From: Semisulcospira habei
Lineage: Eukaryota; Mollusca; Gastropoda; Semisulcospiridae
Length of the DNA stretch: 64,000 nt
NCBI GenBank assembly: GCA_036245525.1
Contig: BTPG01000006.1
Coordinates: forward strand, 69,658,101 to 69,722,100
Reading direction: 5' to 3'
Shown here piece after piece: positions 1-9,884 of the stretch (its first letter is position 1; each line of letters begins with the position of its first letter). The translations under genes were made by a program, and so were the position numbers. Under the pieces are notes generated by a model. The model was not told the DNA's origin, did not search any database, and worked only from the letters and a program-made list of their open reading frames with translations.

Positions 1-1
1 A

Positions 2-221
2 TGTCCGGGCAACATCGACACGGGCGCAGAGCGCCTAGGCGTCCTTACCCTCATCAAGTGGACCCCCCCTGTCGTGACGGACAACTCTGGACAAACTATA
101 CTGTTGAATAGTAGCATCCCCTCGAACTCGCCTTTCTCAGTCGGGGAAACCCGTGTGACGTACACGGCCACTGACGTCACTGGTAACAAAAGGAGCTGCG
201 AGTTCAAGGTCACCATTAGCA
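2..221 (+). CDS. SVEP1-like membrane protein, exon 1 of window: HYR domain
   Basis: Partial exon, open from base 2 in frame 2; its 5' end is outside or at the window edge. It encodes a hyalin repeat (HYR) module, an immunoglobulin-like extracellular adhesion fold. Visible landmarks are an N-terminal CPGNID, a W-T-P-P-V-V-T-D-NSG stretch, FSVGETRVTYTATD and a closing C-E-F-K-V-T-I. The donor is A|gtgagt at 222, giving phase 1, which matches the next exon. It continues an extracellular multidomain protein whose N-terminal part lies upstream. HYR next to CCP modules is known from SVEP1-type proteins; assignment to that group is an inference from domain order. Confidence 0.8.
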
Positions 222-340
222 GTGAGTGTTACCGCTGTACCCAAAAAAAGTCTACGATAAAAACGTTCACAGTTCTTAACAATAACGTGTTCACATTGTA
301 TTGTTTAAGAATTGTGATGGGTGCTCTTGGTTACAAACTG

Positions 341-430
341 TTAACCCCATGCCTGTCGGTAGCGTTTTTGTCCCGATGTTAACTATTGGAATCATCGCGC
401 CAAAATCTTCTACCGACACGCAAAGGGTTA
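341..430. repeat. TTAA palindrome, family D (degenerate copy)
   Basis: Inverted repeat from TTAACCCC to GGGTTAG, with the family core GTCGGTAGCG on the left and a complementary CTACCGACA arm on the right. It lies 119 nt past the exon 1 donor. The centre is partly decayed. Confidence 0.7.
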
Positions 431-1389
431 GTTTCTACAGGAGTTTAACTGATGTACACCTCAAACTAACGTCCATTTAGACTGCGTACCAGCGTACTTT
501 CATATCTGCCGTTATGGCAAGAGTCAACATGTTATTGTTAAGTTTTGGATTTTCAGCGTGTTACAATGACCATCTCGCTTTTCTAACAATAATTACAAAC
601 TGACTTTTAACATATAAGGGCAGATATGTGTTCAACATTAATTCATTATTTTCAACTTACTGTCCCCACGACCTACAAGAAGGGTATAGGGGACTAACGA
701 GTTTGGCGTCATGGAAAAATAAAGGGGTGGGGGGGGGGGGGTTGGAGGGGAGTGGGGGGGGGAGGGGAATAAAAGAAGTTAAAGCAAGTATGGTCGGCAA
801 CACCAATGTCGCACGACATATTCTACGTGTGATAGAGTCCTGGGCACCAAGGCCGTGACACTCACCGACAACAACGGTCATTTAAGTTTTAAAATTTGGC
901 TAATCTAGCTTTATACAAATCCTTAAAAGGGAGGTTAAAAGGACCATATGCACAGTGTTTAATATATAACTAAATCAGGTTATAAAAGTGTGAGTTATGA
1001 AGTATCCTAATATGTACAATTAAAACTATGCGCTAAGTATCGTACCCACATCGGCACGCTTTACGAAGTCAGGTAGTGATGCAGGTCTTAGCAAAATATA
1101 TAATAGCGATGACCATGTGGGATAAGCATGCCATGAGGCAGTCGTACAGTATTATATAAAGAGTAGCGGATAAGAATAGGCGGTTGAATTTGTTATGTGT
1201 CAGTCTGATCGCTCCAGGTACAGAGCGCAGCGCGCGCGCGCGCGCCACGGCCGGGTTGAAATTCGGTCGATGAGGCGGAGCGCAGGTGTGTTCAACTTGC
1301 TTGCTTTGTTCCAGTTTACTGTCCCACTGGCACTAGGGGTGATCGGGGACTAGCAGTTTTGACGTAGGTTTCCTTTTTTTGTAGTTTTG
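431..1389. other. Intron sequence without recognised feature
   Basis: AT-rich intron with a G-rich run at about 725-770 and a short CG alternating run near 1231-1246. No splice-flanked reading frame or protein family is recognisable here. Confidence 0.5.
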
Positions 1390-2520
1390 ACGTGGGTTTT
1401 CCCTCCTCCTTTCTCATCCGGGCTTGGGACCGGCAACGGCGGAGTTGGCGGTGGCAGTGTTCAACTGCTAGTGCTAGTGCTAATTTTGAGGGATACGGAC
1501 TTCCAGCTCTCGCTGATTTCGTCCAGGGGGGGGGGGGAGGGTTGGGGCTTGGGGGGGGGGGGGTTATGTTCTGACTGTTTGTCGCTGATGCTCGCGCCTC
1601 GCTTTGATCAACCTTTCGTCACGTCCGTCCGCGCCTTGGGAGGCTGGGTCGCTGGGGCCGGGGAGGGGGGGGGGGAGGCGTGGTGTGGCTTGGTTAGATG
1701 TACTTAACTAGTGGGTGTTTGTTAAGTAGGTGTATCGTGTACTTGGTGGTAGTGGACCATGTGAAGTTTTTGGGTCGGGGTTTACGAGACCTTCTAGATT
1801 TAGTGGTGTGTTTAATTTATCTGCTAGCAGGGTTCTGGTTTGGTCTATGTTCGGACAATCCAGCAGTACGTGTTCTGTCGTGAGTATTTGGCCACATGTG
1901 CATACTATTGGGTTGGGGTGGACTAGGTATCTCTCGCCCCCCAAACGGATTCTTGCTAGTCTTGACTGATCTTTTCTCTTGCCTAGGAGGAGGGTAGGTG
2001 TGTTGCTAAGTATCCTCGTGAGGTTCTTGCGTCTACCTCTTTTGGAGTGGTGGAATTCTTTGGCCCATAGGTTTTGGAAGGCAGGCCGGAGGGCATTCGA
2101 CCGTTCGTTTGCTGAGAGAGGTAGATTGAAGAAGGTCGATTCTTGGTCGAGGCCTTTTTTTTGCTATCCTATCTGCTCGTTCGTTGCCTGGGATCCCCAC
2201 ATGGGAGGGGACCCACATAATTTTGACTGTTTGACCGCGCTCTTTGAGTTCTGTTGCTCTTAGTCTGATCAGGTATTTTAAATCTTCTCTGAACGAATCT
2301 AGGTTCTGGATCGCTTGTATTGCTGATAGGGAGTCCGTCACTATGAGTATGTGTTCGTCTTTCTGTAGGTCAGCTTTTATTACTTTAATGGCTCCCAGGA
2401 TGGCCGTGAGTTCTGCTGTGAAAACTGATGTGTGGTCCGGTAGTTTAAAGCCCAACTCGATTTGTTGGGGACGTGGATATCTAGTGTGTTCAACTATCTG
2501 GCTCTGCCCTTAAATAGGCA
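1390..2520 (-). mobile_element. LINE 3' fragment (I/Nimb/Jockey-like) with RNase H
   Basis: Minus-strand remnant of a non-LTR retrotransposon. From 2455 down to 2033 a frame encodes the end of an RNase H domain (TAELTAILGAIKVI, then VTDSLSAIQAI and VPSHVGIPGNERAD). Out of frame, 1944 down to 1708 encodes the C-terminal zinc-binding motif C-T-C-G-x8-H-x4-C typical of these elements. The 3' UTR follows at about 1690-1460, contains long G runs on the + strand, and ends near a GCTAGTGCTAGTGC run. The frame break between the two parts shows it is dead. The 3' UTR resembles that at 35000-35215 in the opposite orientation. RNase H plus this zinc motif is known for I, Nimb and Jockey-type LINEs; the exact clade is not settled. 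Confidence 0.75.
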
Positions 2521-2677
2521 CGCGGAGACGTGCATGGCCGAGCCATGTGCCTGGGGTGCTTAGACTAGAATGAGGCCAGAAAGAGGCGGTGGGTGATGGG
2601 TATCTATGTGTGTACGTGAGTATAGTGTGTTGTGTCCCAGTTGTTAACCTGGATATTCATCCCATCTTTCCTCCCAG

Positions 2678-2908
2678 CCCTTCAGTGCTCCGCTCCGGAC
2701 TTTGAGCCCGCCAACAGAACCCAGACCCTGATGACCTACACCTGCCCTTCAGGTCTGGTTTACGGAGCAACGTGCACGCTGGCCTGTCTGCAAGGTTACC
2801 CTCTGGCTGGCCCGAGCAACATCACGTGTGAGAGAGACGATGCGACGCACCCTCCTACATTGTTCTGGGACTGGTTTGGACCCAGTGCCAACAAGCCCAA
2901 GTGTTCAC
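2678..2908 (+). CDS. SVEP1-like protein, exon 2: CCP/sushi domain
   Basis: Acceptor ttcctcccag before 2678 and donor ac|gtaaga at 2909; both boundaries are phase 1. It encodes a complement control protein (sushi) module: CSAPDFEP, then TCPSGLVYGATCTLACLQGYPL, C-E-R, a tryptophan-rich F-W-D-W and a closing KPKCS. CCP modules are extracellular disulfide-bonded folds used for protein binding. It follows HYR directly and precedes another CCP exon, as in SVEP1-type proteins. An alternative AG eight bases downstream (ends 2685) would break the phase, so 2678 is preferred. Confidence 0.85.
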
Positions 2909-2944
2909 GTAAGACATTTTTGTGGGAGGCCACAGTTAGTCATC

Positions 2945-3060
2945 AAAAGTGCAATGGCCGAAGTCGGCTGCAGTGGGCCTGCGCACGAATATGCGCGGGT
3001 CCACTGTACTGCGGCAAACTTCGGCCCGATTACCTTTTACGTACTGGGTAGAGTCACACG
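2945..3060. repeat. GGCCGAAGTC-type inverted repeat (family M)
   Basis: Imperfect palindrome with GGCCGAAGTC on the left and CTTCGGCC on the right, 36 nt past the exon 2 donor. Related copies are seen near 11089-11170, 38080-38225, 41168-41245, 50078-50165, 50890-50985 and 58280-58370. Confidence 0.55.
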
Positions 3061-3129
3061 TGTTTCTCACGCATACAGCGGCCAAAGAAAAAGCCCCGGG
3101 CCATATAAAAGACCATAATTATAAAAGAT

Positions 3130-4075
3130 GAATCAGAGACGACTTTGTAGAGTGGTGCGATAGAAACTATCTTGAATTACATGTTGGCAAAACAAAAGAG
3201 ATGGTTATAGATTTCAGGAAAAACAAACATCATCCCAATCCTGTTGTCATCAAGGGCACAGAAGTTGATCGTGTAGAGTCCTACAAGTATTTAGGTGTTC
3301 TTTTTGACAACGCGCTCAACTGGAAACAAAACAGATTCTATTGTGAAAAAAACGCATACCCGTCTTTACTGTTTGCGAAAGCTCAAATATTTTAATGTAA
3401 GCTCTCGGCTTTTACAGATCTTTTACTGCTCCAGTATTGTTAGCGTTCTAACCTTTGGACTCACGTGCTGGGGTAGAAATTTATGTAAAAGAGATCAAGA
3501 TCGCCTTAACAAAGTAATCCGGAAAGGGGGCGGGGTGATTGGCAGGGCCCAGGATACTTTGGACACACTGTACAACAAACGGATTACGAACAAACTGGCT
3601 GACATTCTTGATGACAAAACACATCCACTTAGATATGAATTTGACAGCAGACGTATCGAACAAAGTGGCAGACTTCGAGTACCCAAAAGTAGTGCATCAC
3701 GTTATGCCAACTCTTTTGTCCCTCAAGCTGTTACCCTCTTCAACAGTAATATCAGTAGATAGTGTCTGTCACCATTCTTTAGTTCTTGCCCTTTCAGTAG
3801 TTCATTGCAACCTTGCTGACACCAGAAGCACAGGGGGAATCCACCATAAGTTTTTCTGATGCCAAAAGTGTTGCGAAGGTAACAATACGTCTGTTACAGT
3901 TCATCTCTTTAATTGAGAGTTATGGGTTATTAGTTTTAATTATTTCACTGAGTGAATGCTGATGCCATGTGTTGTATGGACAGACAGTGAATTTCGCCAT
4001 GAATGATTAATAAAGTATTATTGTATTGTATTGTATTGTATTGTATTGTATTGTATTGTATTGTATTGTATTGTT
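3130..4075 (+). mobile_element. LINE 3' fragment (CR1/L2-like RT end) with TTGTA tail
   Basis: Two overlapping frames (3201-3395 and 3295-3762) carry the C-terminal end of a non-LTR reverse transcriptase: V-I-D-F-R-K-N, then VESYKYLGVLFDNALNW, a frameshift near 3340, LTFGLTCWGRNL and NKVIRKGGGVIGRAQ. The 3' UTR runs to ATTAATAAAGTATTATTGTATTG and ends in about ten TTGTA units. The frameshift shows it is inactive. A minus-strand copy of the same UTR and tail is at 59755-59940. Confidence 0.8.
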
Positions 4076-4079
4076 CGAG

Positions 4080-4690
4080 AGCGATGGCGCGTATAATATG
4101 ACAAGATCCGGCCATCTCCTGGGACTGGAAGATTTCTATGGTGTTTACAAAGTTAATCATAAAGCCAATCTATTTACAAAATACAAGCCTAAAATCAACT
4201 ACCAACAGCTGGGGGATATTAAATATATTCATAGTGTATATGTATAGGTATACACAGTGAATAGGTATTCTCCACACGTCCTTTCAGAGTCAGGTAGGAC
4301 ATTTTTCGTTTTTGGCTGACGTGCTATACCAAAGTGAATCTATGTACTGGGCCGTCTGGCTGTCTGTCGTCCGTGGTCAATGCTTAATTGAGCGACCCTT
4401 CTCGAAGGTTACGGATCACAAAAGGTCAGGAAATTTATGAAAAATGGTCGTTTTGATGTTAACAGTATGTGACTTTTCATTGGCACTTATGCATATAATC
4501 AAATTTGAATCAGGAAGAATATATAGTGGTAATACCTTCCGATGCATGCTAATTTGGCTGACCACTCGTCAAGGTTAAGGATCAAAGGAAGTCGATAAAT
4601 GTGTGAGAAATGTTCATAATTATGTTGACATGACATTGGACATTATGGTACTATAACCATTGACATTTGAACACTTGTTCACATAAGTGA
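4080..4690. other. Intron without recognised feature
   Basis: AT-rich intron between the LINE tail and the large foldback. No family-like reading frame or repeat boundary is recognised. Confidence 0.5.
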
Positions 4691-4731
4691 CCTTCACAAA
4701 CCAGATAGGTGAGGCTAGCGCTGGCAGAATT

Positions 4732-5010
4732 GTACTCAAACCAAGGGGAATCACAGCGCTGGACGGACAAACAGTTAGATCCCCTGCCCCCGCCTATCAG
4801 GCACCCAATCGCCAGCCCACAGAGAAATACGCAGGTATAGAACAAGACGATCATTTCCATCCTCTAATGAAAGATAAGAGGATGGAAATGATCGTCTTGT
4901 TCTATACCTGCGTATTTCTCTGTGGGCTGGCGATTGGGTGCCTGATAGGCGGGGGCAGGGGATCTAACTGTTTGTCTGTCCAGCGCTGTGATTCCCCTTG
5001 GTTTGAGTAC
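4732..5010. repeat. Large foldback (about 279 bp, arms about 135 bp)
   Basis: Near-perfect inverted repeat. The left arm starts GTACTCAAACCAAGGGG and the right arm ends CCCCTTGGTTTGAGTAC, with the centre near 4868-4875. The arms are nearly identical, so the same reading frame appears on both strands here. No transposase is visible. Confidence 0.85.
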
Positions 5011-5150
5011 ATAAGTGACCTGTCAGAAAGGAAAAAATGACAGAAAGTCAGTGAAATTATATGGTCAGTCGTGCACGTGTGCTCTGATGGCTTGCCATTT
5101 TTGTTCATTTTTGCATGCATTTCTTACATACATATATACATACGCATAAA

Positions 5151-5205
5151 ATATGCACGCAATCTGCGGGGAAATGTTTTTTTCCCGCAGATTGCGTGCA
5201 TATTC
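5151..5205. repeat. Short hairpin (ATATGCACGCAATCTGCGGG)
   Basis: Perfect arms of about 24 nt around a T-rich loop, followed at 5268-5306 by a half copy of family B (GATCGACCATGATAATTC and onward). It lies in intron 2 upstream of the exon 3 acceptor. Confidence 0.7.
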
Positions 5206-5451
5206 TGAAAACGAAAGAGGATAAACTTTTTTATACCCTTTCAGCCCTGACGCACGACAGCAGGAGATGGATCGACCATGATAATTCAAGGGCAGTGCCA
5301 GATTAGCTTGGCGCCGACAGCCTATCCATCTCCCGTAAATGGTGCATAGTCATTAGAATGACGCCTCCGAAATTCTGCCGTCGGGCTGAATGAGATAAGA
5401 GTCGCAGTAAAACATTGTTTCAAACAACGATGCTCATTCTCTCTATTACAG

Positions 5452-5643
5452 AAACCGTATGTCCGGACCTAGCTCCACCTGCGCATGGTGCATTGGCGTG
5501 CAACCTGGGAAACTTCGGGTGGGACTGCCTGATGTCCTGCCAAAACGGCTGGGACGTCCCGGCCCGAGTGACTAACGGGGGCAATTTCTACTGTACCAAT
5601 AGCAACGGCTTCTGGACACCAAGCACAGTGCCTGGATGCACCA
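5452..5643 (+). CDS. SVEP1-like protein, exon 3: CCP/sushi domain
   Basis: Acceptor tctctattacag before 5452 and donor a|gtaggt at 5644, phase 1 on both sides. It encodes a second CCP/sushi module: VCPDLAPPAHGALACNLG, then WDCLMSCQNGWDV, an F-Y-C, GFWTPSTVPGC and a closing T. Four cysteines and the conserved tryptophan are present as expected for the fold. It follows the exon 2 CCP and leads into an unrecognised two-exon module. The frame that continues past 5644 runs into a repeat and is intronic. Confidence 0.85.
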
Positions 5644-5789
5644 GTAGGTTCACAGACGTTGTCCGCGAATCAGGATTCGGTCAAAATTGCCCGCTTTTCG
5701 ACGGCAACAGTGGATTAACCCCTTCCCTGTCACTGTGCGTGCACTGTACCACCAAGAGCCAGCGCCGCGCGAGAAACATGGATACATAT

Positions 5790-5910
5790 TGGTCTCAGCA
5801 AGAGGACATCTCCTCATGAGCCCCCGCTGTCGCTGGGGCTCATGAGGAGATGTGCCTCTTGCAGTTGGATCGTGTTCACTTTTTCTTGGCAGTCAAGGGG
5901 TTACAAACCC
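5790..5910. repeat. TTAA palindrome, family A
   Basis: Core hairpin built on CTCATGAGCCCCCGC and its complement, with AGCAAGAGG and CCTCTTGC outside, ending near GGCAGTCAAGGGGTTA. It lies about 150 nt past the exon 3 donor. A half copy of another palindrome (AAACCCAGACAAACATGCG) follows to about 5945. Confidence 0.8.
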
Positions 5911-6079
5911 AGACAAACATGCGATGCCGATGTTTAATCTTCTGTTTCGTCGGATCACGGTACTGATTTGATTGACTTCAGATTTCCATTTCAGGTTTCA
6001 AAATCGTCCATGAATTAAATTAAATCCGAAGCGTCAATATAATGCGTTAATGTGTTAAGACAGCGCAGTGGGAGGTAGA

Positions 6080-6155
6080 TAGTGCCAGATCAGCTTGGCT
6101 CCCACTAGGAAAACATTAAGTTAATCTGGCACTGTCCTTGAACTATTATGTCCTA
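6080..6155. repeat. Family B palindrome (degenerate)
   Basis: Inverted arms GTGCCAGATCAGCTTGG and TTAATCTGGCACTGTCC around a short centre. Confidence 0.65.
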
Positions 6156-6329
6156 GCCCATTCAAGGCGTCCCGCATCCACAACTGCGAAAGTGTCATAT
6201 TGTGTTGCCGGCGGCAGCGCTGTTGGACACTTCCGCAGCTATTGATGCCGGCTGCCTTGAGTGAAGATAGTTTTGAAAGTTAACATAAGGCGAATATCGG
6301 TAAGTAATGGTGAGCGTGTGTTTATTTAT

Positions 6330-6898
6330 AGGGTTCTAACCGTCCAGCAGCTAGCTGTCAAATCAAAAATAGCATATAGCCTTCACATCCGAACCCTCCA
6401 CTGGCTTCCGATTGCACAGAGATTTCAGTCTCAAGATCTGCTCTGTACTACAAGTACATACACCACTCTGCCCCTACTTACCTCACTGAGCTGCTTCAAC
6501 TTTACACTTAGTTCAGATCCCTCCTTTCTTCCTCTGATCCGCTCACACTGAAAGTGTCCCGCACTAAACTCTCCACTTTAGGCTCACGCTTTTTTGCCGC
6601 TTTGGGTCATCCATGTAGAATGCTCTTCCTCTTTCCTTGCGGCAGTCTCCATCTCTCCCGGCATTCAAAAGCAATCCTAAAACGTACCTTTTGCCCAAAG
6701 CTCATCTGTCTAGCCCCTGTCTTTCAAAGCTGGCAGCTAGTCTTTTATCGTTCTTCGTCATCACTTTCTGTTAGCATTAAGCCCTCTCTTAGCCCTTTTA
6801 GTTGTGTTTTTGCGTCTCGTTTTTTGAGTCTCTACGTTTTTATGCGCTTAGAGCCAGCGTGACAAATGCTGGGTTACAGCGCTAAATAAATGCTATTA

Positions 6899-6984
<86 letters not shown>
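6330..6984 (+). mobile_element. LINE 3' fragment (L2/CR1-like) with ATT tail
   Basis: A frame from about 6330 encodes the end of a non-LTR RT of the common L2/CR1 pattern: LHWLPIAQRFQSQDLL, a frame break near 6550, then SRTKLSTLGSRFFAALG. The UTR ends GCTAAATAAATGCTATT and runs into an (ATT)n array at 6896-6984. Frame breaks show it is inactive. The ATT array is the element tail, not an independent microsatellite. Confidence 0.75.
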
Positions 6985-6985
<1 letters not shown>

Positions 6986-7084
6986 CATCCGTAGTTCACT
7001 CGTGTCTTGCCAATAGAGATTATACTCAGACTCAAATAGAGGATTTTTGGAAATAATAATTAGTTCAAAACTGCACGTGTTTTG

Positions 7085-7215
7085 ACGGAAAAAAATCGAT
7101 TGAAACCCCGGACAAATATGCGATAACGCATGTTTGTCAGGGTTTTTAATCCACTTTTTTTCTTTGATGTTTGTCCGGGCTTTTAATCCACTTTTTTTTT
7201 TAAAACACGTGCAAA
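7085..7215. repeat. Inverted repeat with CCGGACAAA arms
   Basis: Arms around AACCCCGGACAAATATGCG and CGCATGTTTGTC, plus an outer GCACGTGTTTT and AAAACACGTGC pair. Related sequence is at about 5915-5935 and 29310-29415. Confidence 0.6.
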
Positions 7216-7474
7216 ATTGTGACCTAATCCCGACTCTCGGAATCATCTGTAGTTTTGTAAATTATTCCGCAAGTCAGTTTTTGCTAGTTTGCTGGTCTAC
7301 TAGTTTGTTAGTTTGTTAATTTGCTCATGGCCCCTAAGTTTTGTATTGTGTTGGTTAGTTGGCTGCTTGCTTGGTTCCCTTTTTAATCCCGCCGTGAGAT
7401 GGCCTTAGTTGCATGCTCGGCGTTAAACCCAAATAACTAACTAACCCTTTTTAATTATTCAAATTTAATCGTCT

Positions 7475-7640
7475 CTAAGTTTGTAATGAACCCTTTTCAT
7501 CCTGATGCACTATTACGTGAAATACATTTGAGTATGACATTTCAAGGATTGTGCTAGAATAGCTTGGCGTGAGGCGCCAAGCTATTCTGGCACCGTCCTT
7601 GAACTAAGATAGTTCATCTCTCTCCTAATCTGAAATGTAG
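7475..7640. repeat. Family B palindrome
   Basis: Core palindrome at about 7540-7608, reading GTGCTAGAATAGCTTGGCG towards its complement, with an outer end AACCCTTTTCATCCTGATG like the full copy at 17625-17841. Confidence 0.8.
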
Positions 7641-7960
7641 GTTGGTTAGTTAGTTCGGGGTTTAACATCCACGGCATCAAAGTGATAATGGACGGCCCTG
7701 ACAGGCGGGTTATAGGGGACAGGAAAATCTATCGCCTATGGAGTACGACCTGAACACTGATCAATTCAGGCGCACTGCAACTGCGTCACTTTTATTTACC
7801 CGGACTTTTCAAAGGACATGCTATGGAACAAGCCCGTCTTTTTTCCTAGATTGCCAGTCCAGCTACCGGGGCCGGGACGGGGACTCGAACCCACGACCCG
7901 GCGATTCCCTTCGCACTCTTGCTCCGACGCTTAACCGCCTGAGCTATTTCGGACTCTCTG
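7641..7960 (-). mobile_element. tRNA-headed SINE (family 1)
   Basis: On the minus strand the right end reads like a tRNA: a pol III A box TAGCTCAGGCGG and a B box GGTTCGAGTCC about 45 nt later, then a body ending towards 7641 in the TTAGTTAGTTCGGGG region. This is the expected layout of a tRNA-derived SINE. A body-only copy lies at about 51052-51190. It is not a functional tRNA because no matching 3' acceptor arm is seen. Confidence 0.75.
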
Positions 7961-8024
7961 TAATGTAGCCTTCATTTGACAAGAGGCAATTTAAAAAAAA
8001 TATATCAGCCACAGGACCAAACGG

Positions 8025-8105
8025 TTAACGCATTCGAGACGTGCCGCCTCCGGATACGCGGCTTGAAGCCGCTTATCCGGAGGCGACACGTTTCGAATGA
8101 GTTAA
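8025..8105. repeat. TTAA palindrome, family C, upstream of exon 4
   Basis: Near-perfect 81-bp palindrome from TTAACGCATTCGAGACGTGC to CGAATGAGTTAA, core CCTCCGGATACGCGGC. Its twin lies on the other side of exon 4. Confidence 0.9.
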
Positions 8106-8241
8106 ACTACTGCTAATAGTAAACTACTACAACTACTATTCACTTCAGCGCGCGAGGGTTCACTCGCTATTATTTAGATTTGTTACAAGTTAATTTTCTA
8201 ATCTGTCTATACTTGCCGTTATCTCTTGTTCTTTTCTTCAG

Positions 8242-8405
8242 CGAAACTTCGCCCCATTGATGTGAGGCTGATGTCAGACATTTTCTACTACACTGGCTCA
8301 TGCAACGCTTCAATGGATGAGCTGCGCGCTAACTTCGTTACCCGGATGAACAATTCCACATTTAAGGATGCTTGCATCGGCACTTGCTTTGTTGAGAATA
8401 TCCAG
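8242..8405 (+). CDS. SVEP1-like protein, exon 4: unrecognised module, first half
   Basis: Acceptor cttttcttcag before 8242 (phase 1) and donor CAG|gtacta at 8406 (phase 0). Exons 4 and 5 are the only pair joined in phase 0, so they form one two-exon module. The product starts KLRPIDVRLMSDIFYYTG, with cysteines in SCNAS, DACIGTCF and a sequon-like NNST. I do not recognise the fold. It sits between CCP modules and the GCC cysteine modules and has a possible counterpart in exons 16-17, which also precede a GCC exon. A SEA-like or spacer module is possible but not shown. Confidence 0.75.
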
Positions 8406-8449
8406 GTACTAATGTCCATTATCGTATAATAAGTAATCCGCATGGCGAG

Positions 8450-8529
8450 TTAACTCATTCGAGACGTGCCGCCTCCGGATACGCGGCTTATGCCGCGCAT
8501 CCGGAGGCGGCACGTCTCGAATGAGTTAA
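8450..8529. repeat. TTAA palindrome, family C, downstream of exon 4
   Basis: 80-bp near-perfect palindrome from TTAACTCATTCGAGACGTGC to its complement, 44 nt past the exon 4 donor. Nearly the same sequence as 8025-8105. Confidence 0.92.
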
Positions 8530-8581
8530 ACTGTTCTGGATCCTTTGATGTTATTTTCTTCCCTCCCACTTTTTCACTTGC

Positions 8582-8715
8582 TTAACCCATGTATTCCCAA
8601 GGCCGCATGGCCCAATTTTTTTAGGCGTCACCGAACGACTATGCACCAGTTATAGGAAATGGATCAACTCGCATAATTCAAGGGTAGTGCCAGACTAGCT
8701 TCGTGCCTGATGGTG
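8582..8715. repeat. Half element of family B
   Basis: Left half only: TTAACCCATGTATTCCCAAGG, an internal ACGACTATGCACCAG, then ATGGATCAACTCGCATAATT and a truncated AGTGCCAGACTAGCTTCGTG. The right arm is missing. Confidence 0.65.
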
Positions 8716-9061
8716 ACTGAACTTACACAAGTGGCGCTCGGACTCAAAGCGACCCTATATGGAGGGTCAAGTGGAGGTCGGGAGTGACAACAGCTGGCCG
8801 CAAGCGTTATGCAGAGGTAGTCGTTGGATGAAGGGTCGTTATGCAGTAAAAGCAAACGGAGAGTAAATTATGATGGTTGCTATGAGCAAATGACCGCATA
8901 TAAAGGTAGCTGTTAAGGCAGGTTTGACTGTAAATGGATAAAATGACCGTAGGTTTGTAATTGACTCAAGTCGATTGATACTAGTTACGCGTAACGATGA
9001 TTTAGAAGGAGACTTCTCAAAAATCAAAAGGCCGTCCCGTGTGTCCAGAAAAAGTGTGACA

Positions 9062-9878
9062 TGTACGTTTGTGGTTGTGCCGGTTATTCGTTTGAGAGCT
9101 TGCGTGTGTTGATCCTAGGAAAGATCCGACATTCTTTTGAGTTATTTTGGATAAGAAGTACGTACCTTTTTAGTAGGATCCATGTTCTTTTGCTTGGACT
9201 ATTGCGATCGTTGATTTCTTTTCTTTTTTTACCTTTTTTTTTTTGGGTGGGAGGTGGGGGGTGGGGGGGGGGGGTTGTGCTGTATAGACTAGAAGTTCGC
9301 TACACTATCGTAAACTCCTACCTAGGTTTACTTGGAACACTCTGGAAAGGGCGCGATTATTCTAGTGACTTCAAAGATGACTTCAAAAAAAATATGTTGT
9401 TGGTTACATTTCGCGACAATTACGCAATGCTCGGAATGTACGTAATGCACCTACAAGTTTGTAGAAGGTTGTAGGTAGTTCTAGGGTGTTCTTTTTCATT
9501 AATATTAATGAGTTTTGGTTACGTTTTCTTTTCTGATTGGTTGAGTTGTGTAATTTGCCGGATTGTTCTGGAAATGTGTAATAGTATAAAAGAGCGCGTA
9601 AAGAAATGTGTGCGTGCATTTTATGGAAGACGCAGTGTATCATAATTGTGGATACATTTGAGAGAGACAGTGTACCAAAGTGTGGGTGCATTTGTGGATG
9701 CTTTGTGCTGACATTGCATCGTGAGAATAAAATATTGTTGGAATTGTTATTTCAGTGTGGTCTACAACCTTGTGCCACGTGTGACGAATTGCAGCTCAGT
9801 GAAGTTTCTTTACAATAACCTTACGGGCGTGCGTCTGGTGTGATTGTATCATATTACGACTACGACTACCATGTAACA
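9062..9878 (+). mobile_element. Solo LTR, same family as the LTR element at 18559-23966
   Basis: Starts TGTACGTTTGTGGTTGTG and ends CTACGACTACCATGTAACA, so it has the TG...CA ends of an LTR. The left part matches the reverse complement of about 23800-23966 and the right part that of about 18559-18780. It carries a TATA-like TATAAAAG at 9585-9592 and AATAAA at 9726-9731 in LTR order. It contains a T and G tract at 9227-9275. No internal region and no matching 5-bp flanks are seen, so it is an old or recombined solo LTR. Confidence 0.8.
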
Positions 9879-9884
9879 AACTAA

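Noticed and set aside
4687..5040. A gene encoded on both strands
   Set aside because: The same peptide appears on both strands only because the region is a foldback.
7870..7960. A genuine tRNA gene on the minus strand
   Set aside because: A and B boxes are present but there is no complementary acceptor stem; the sequence continues into a SINE body with another copy elsewhere.
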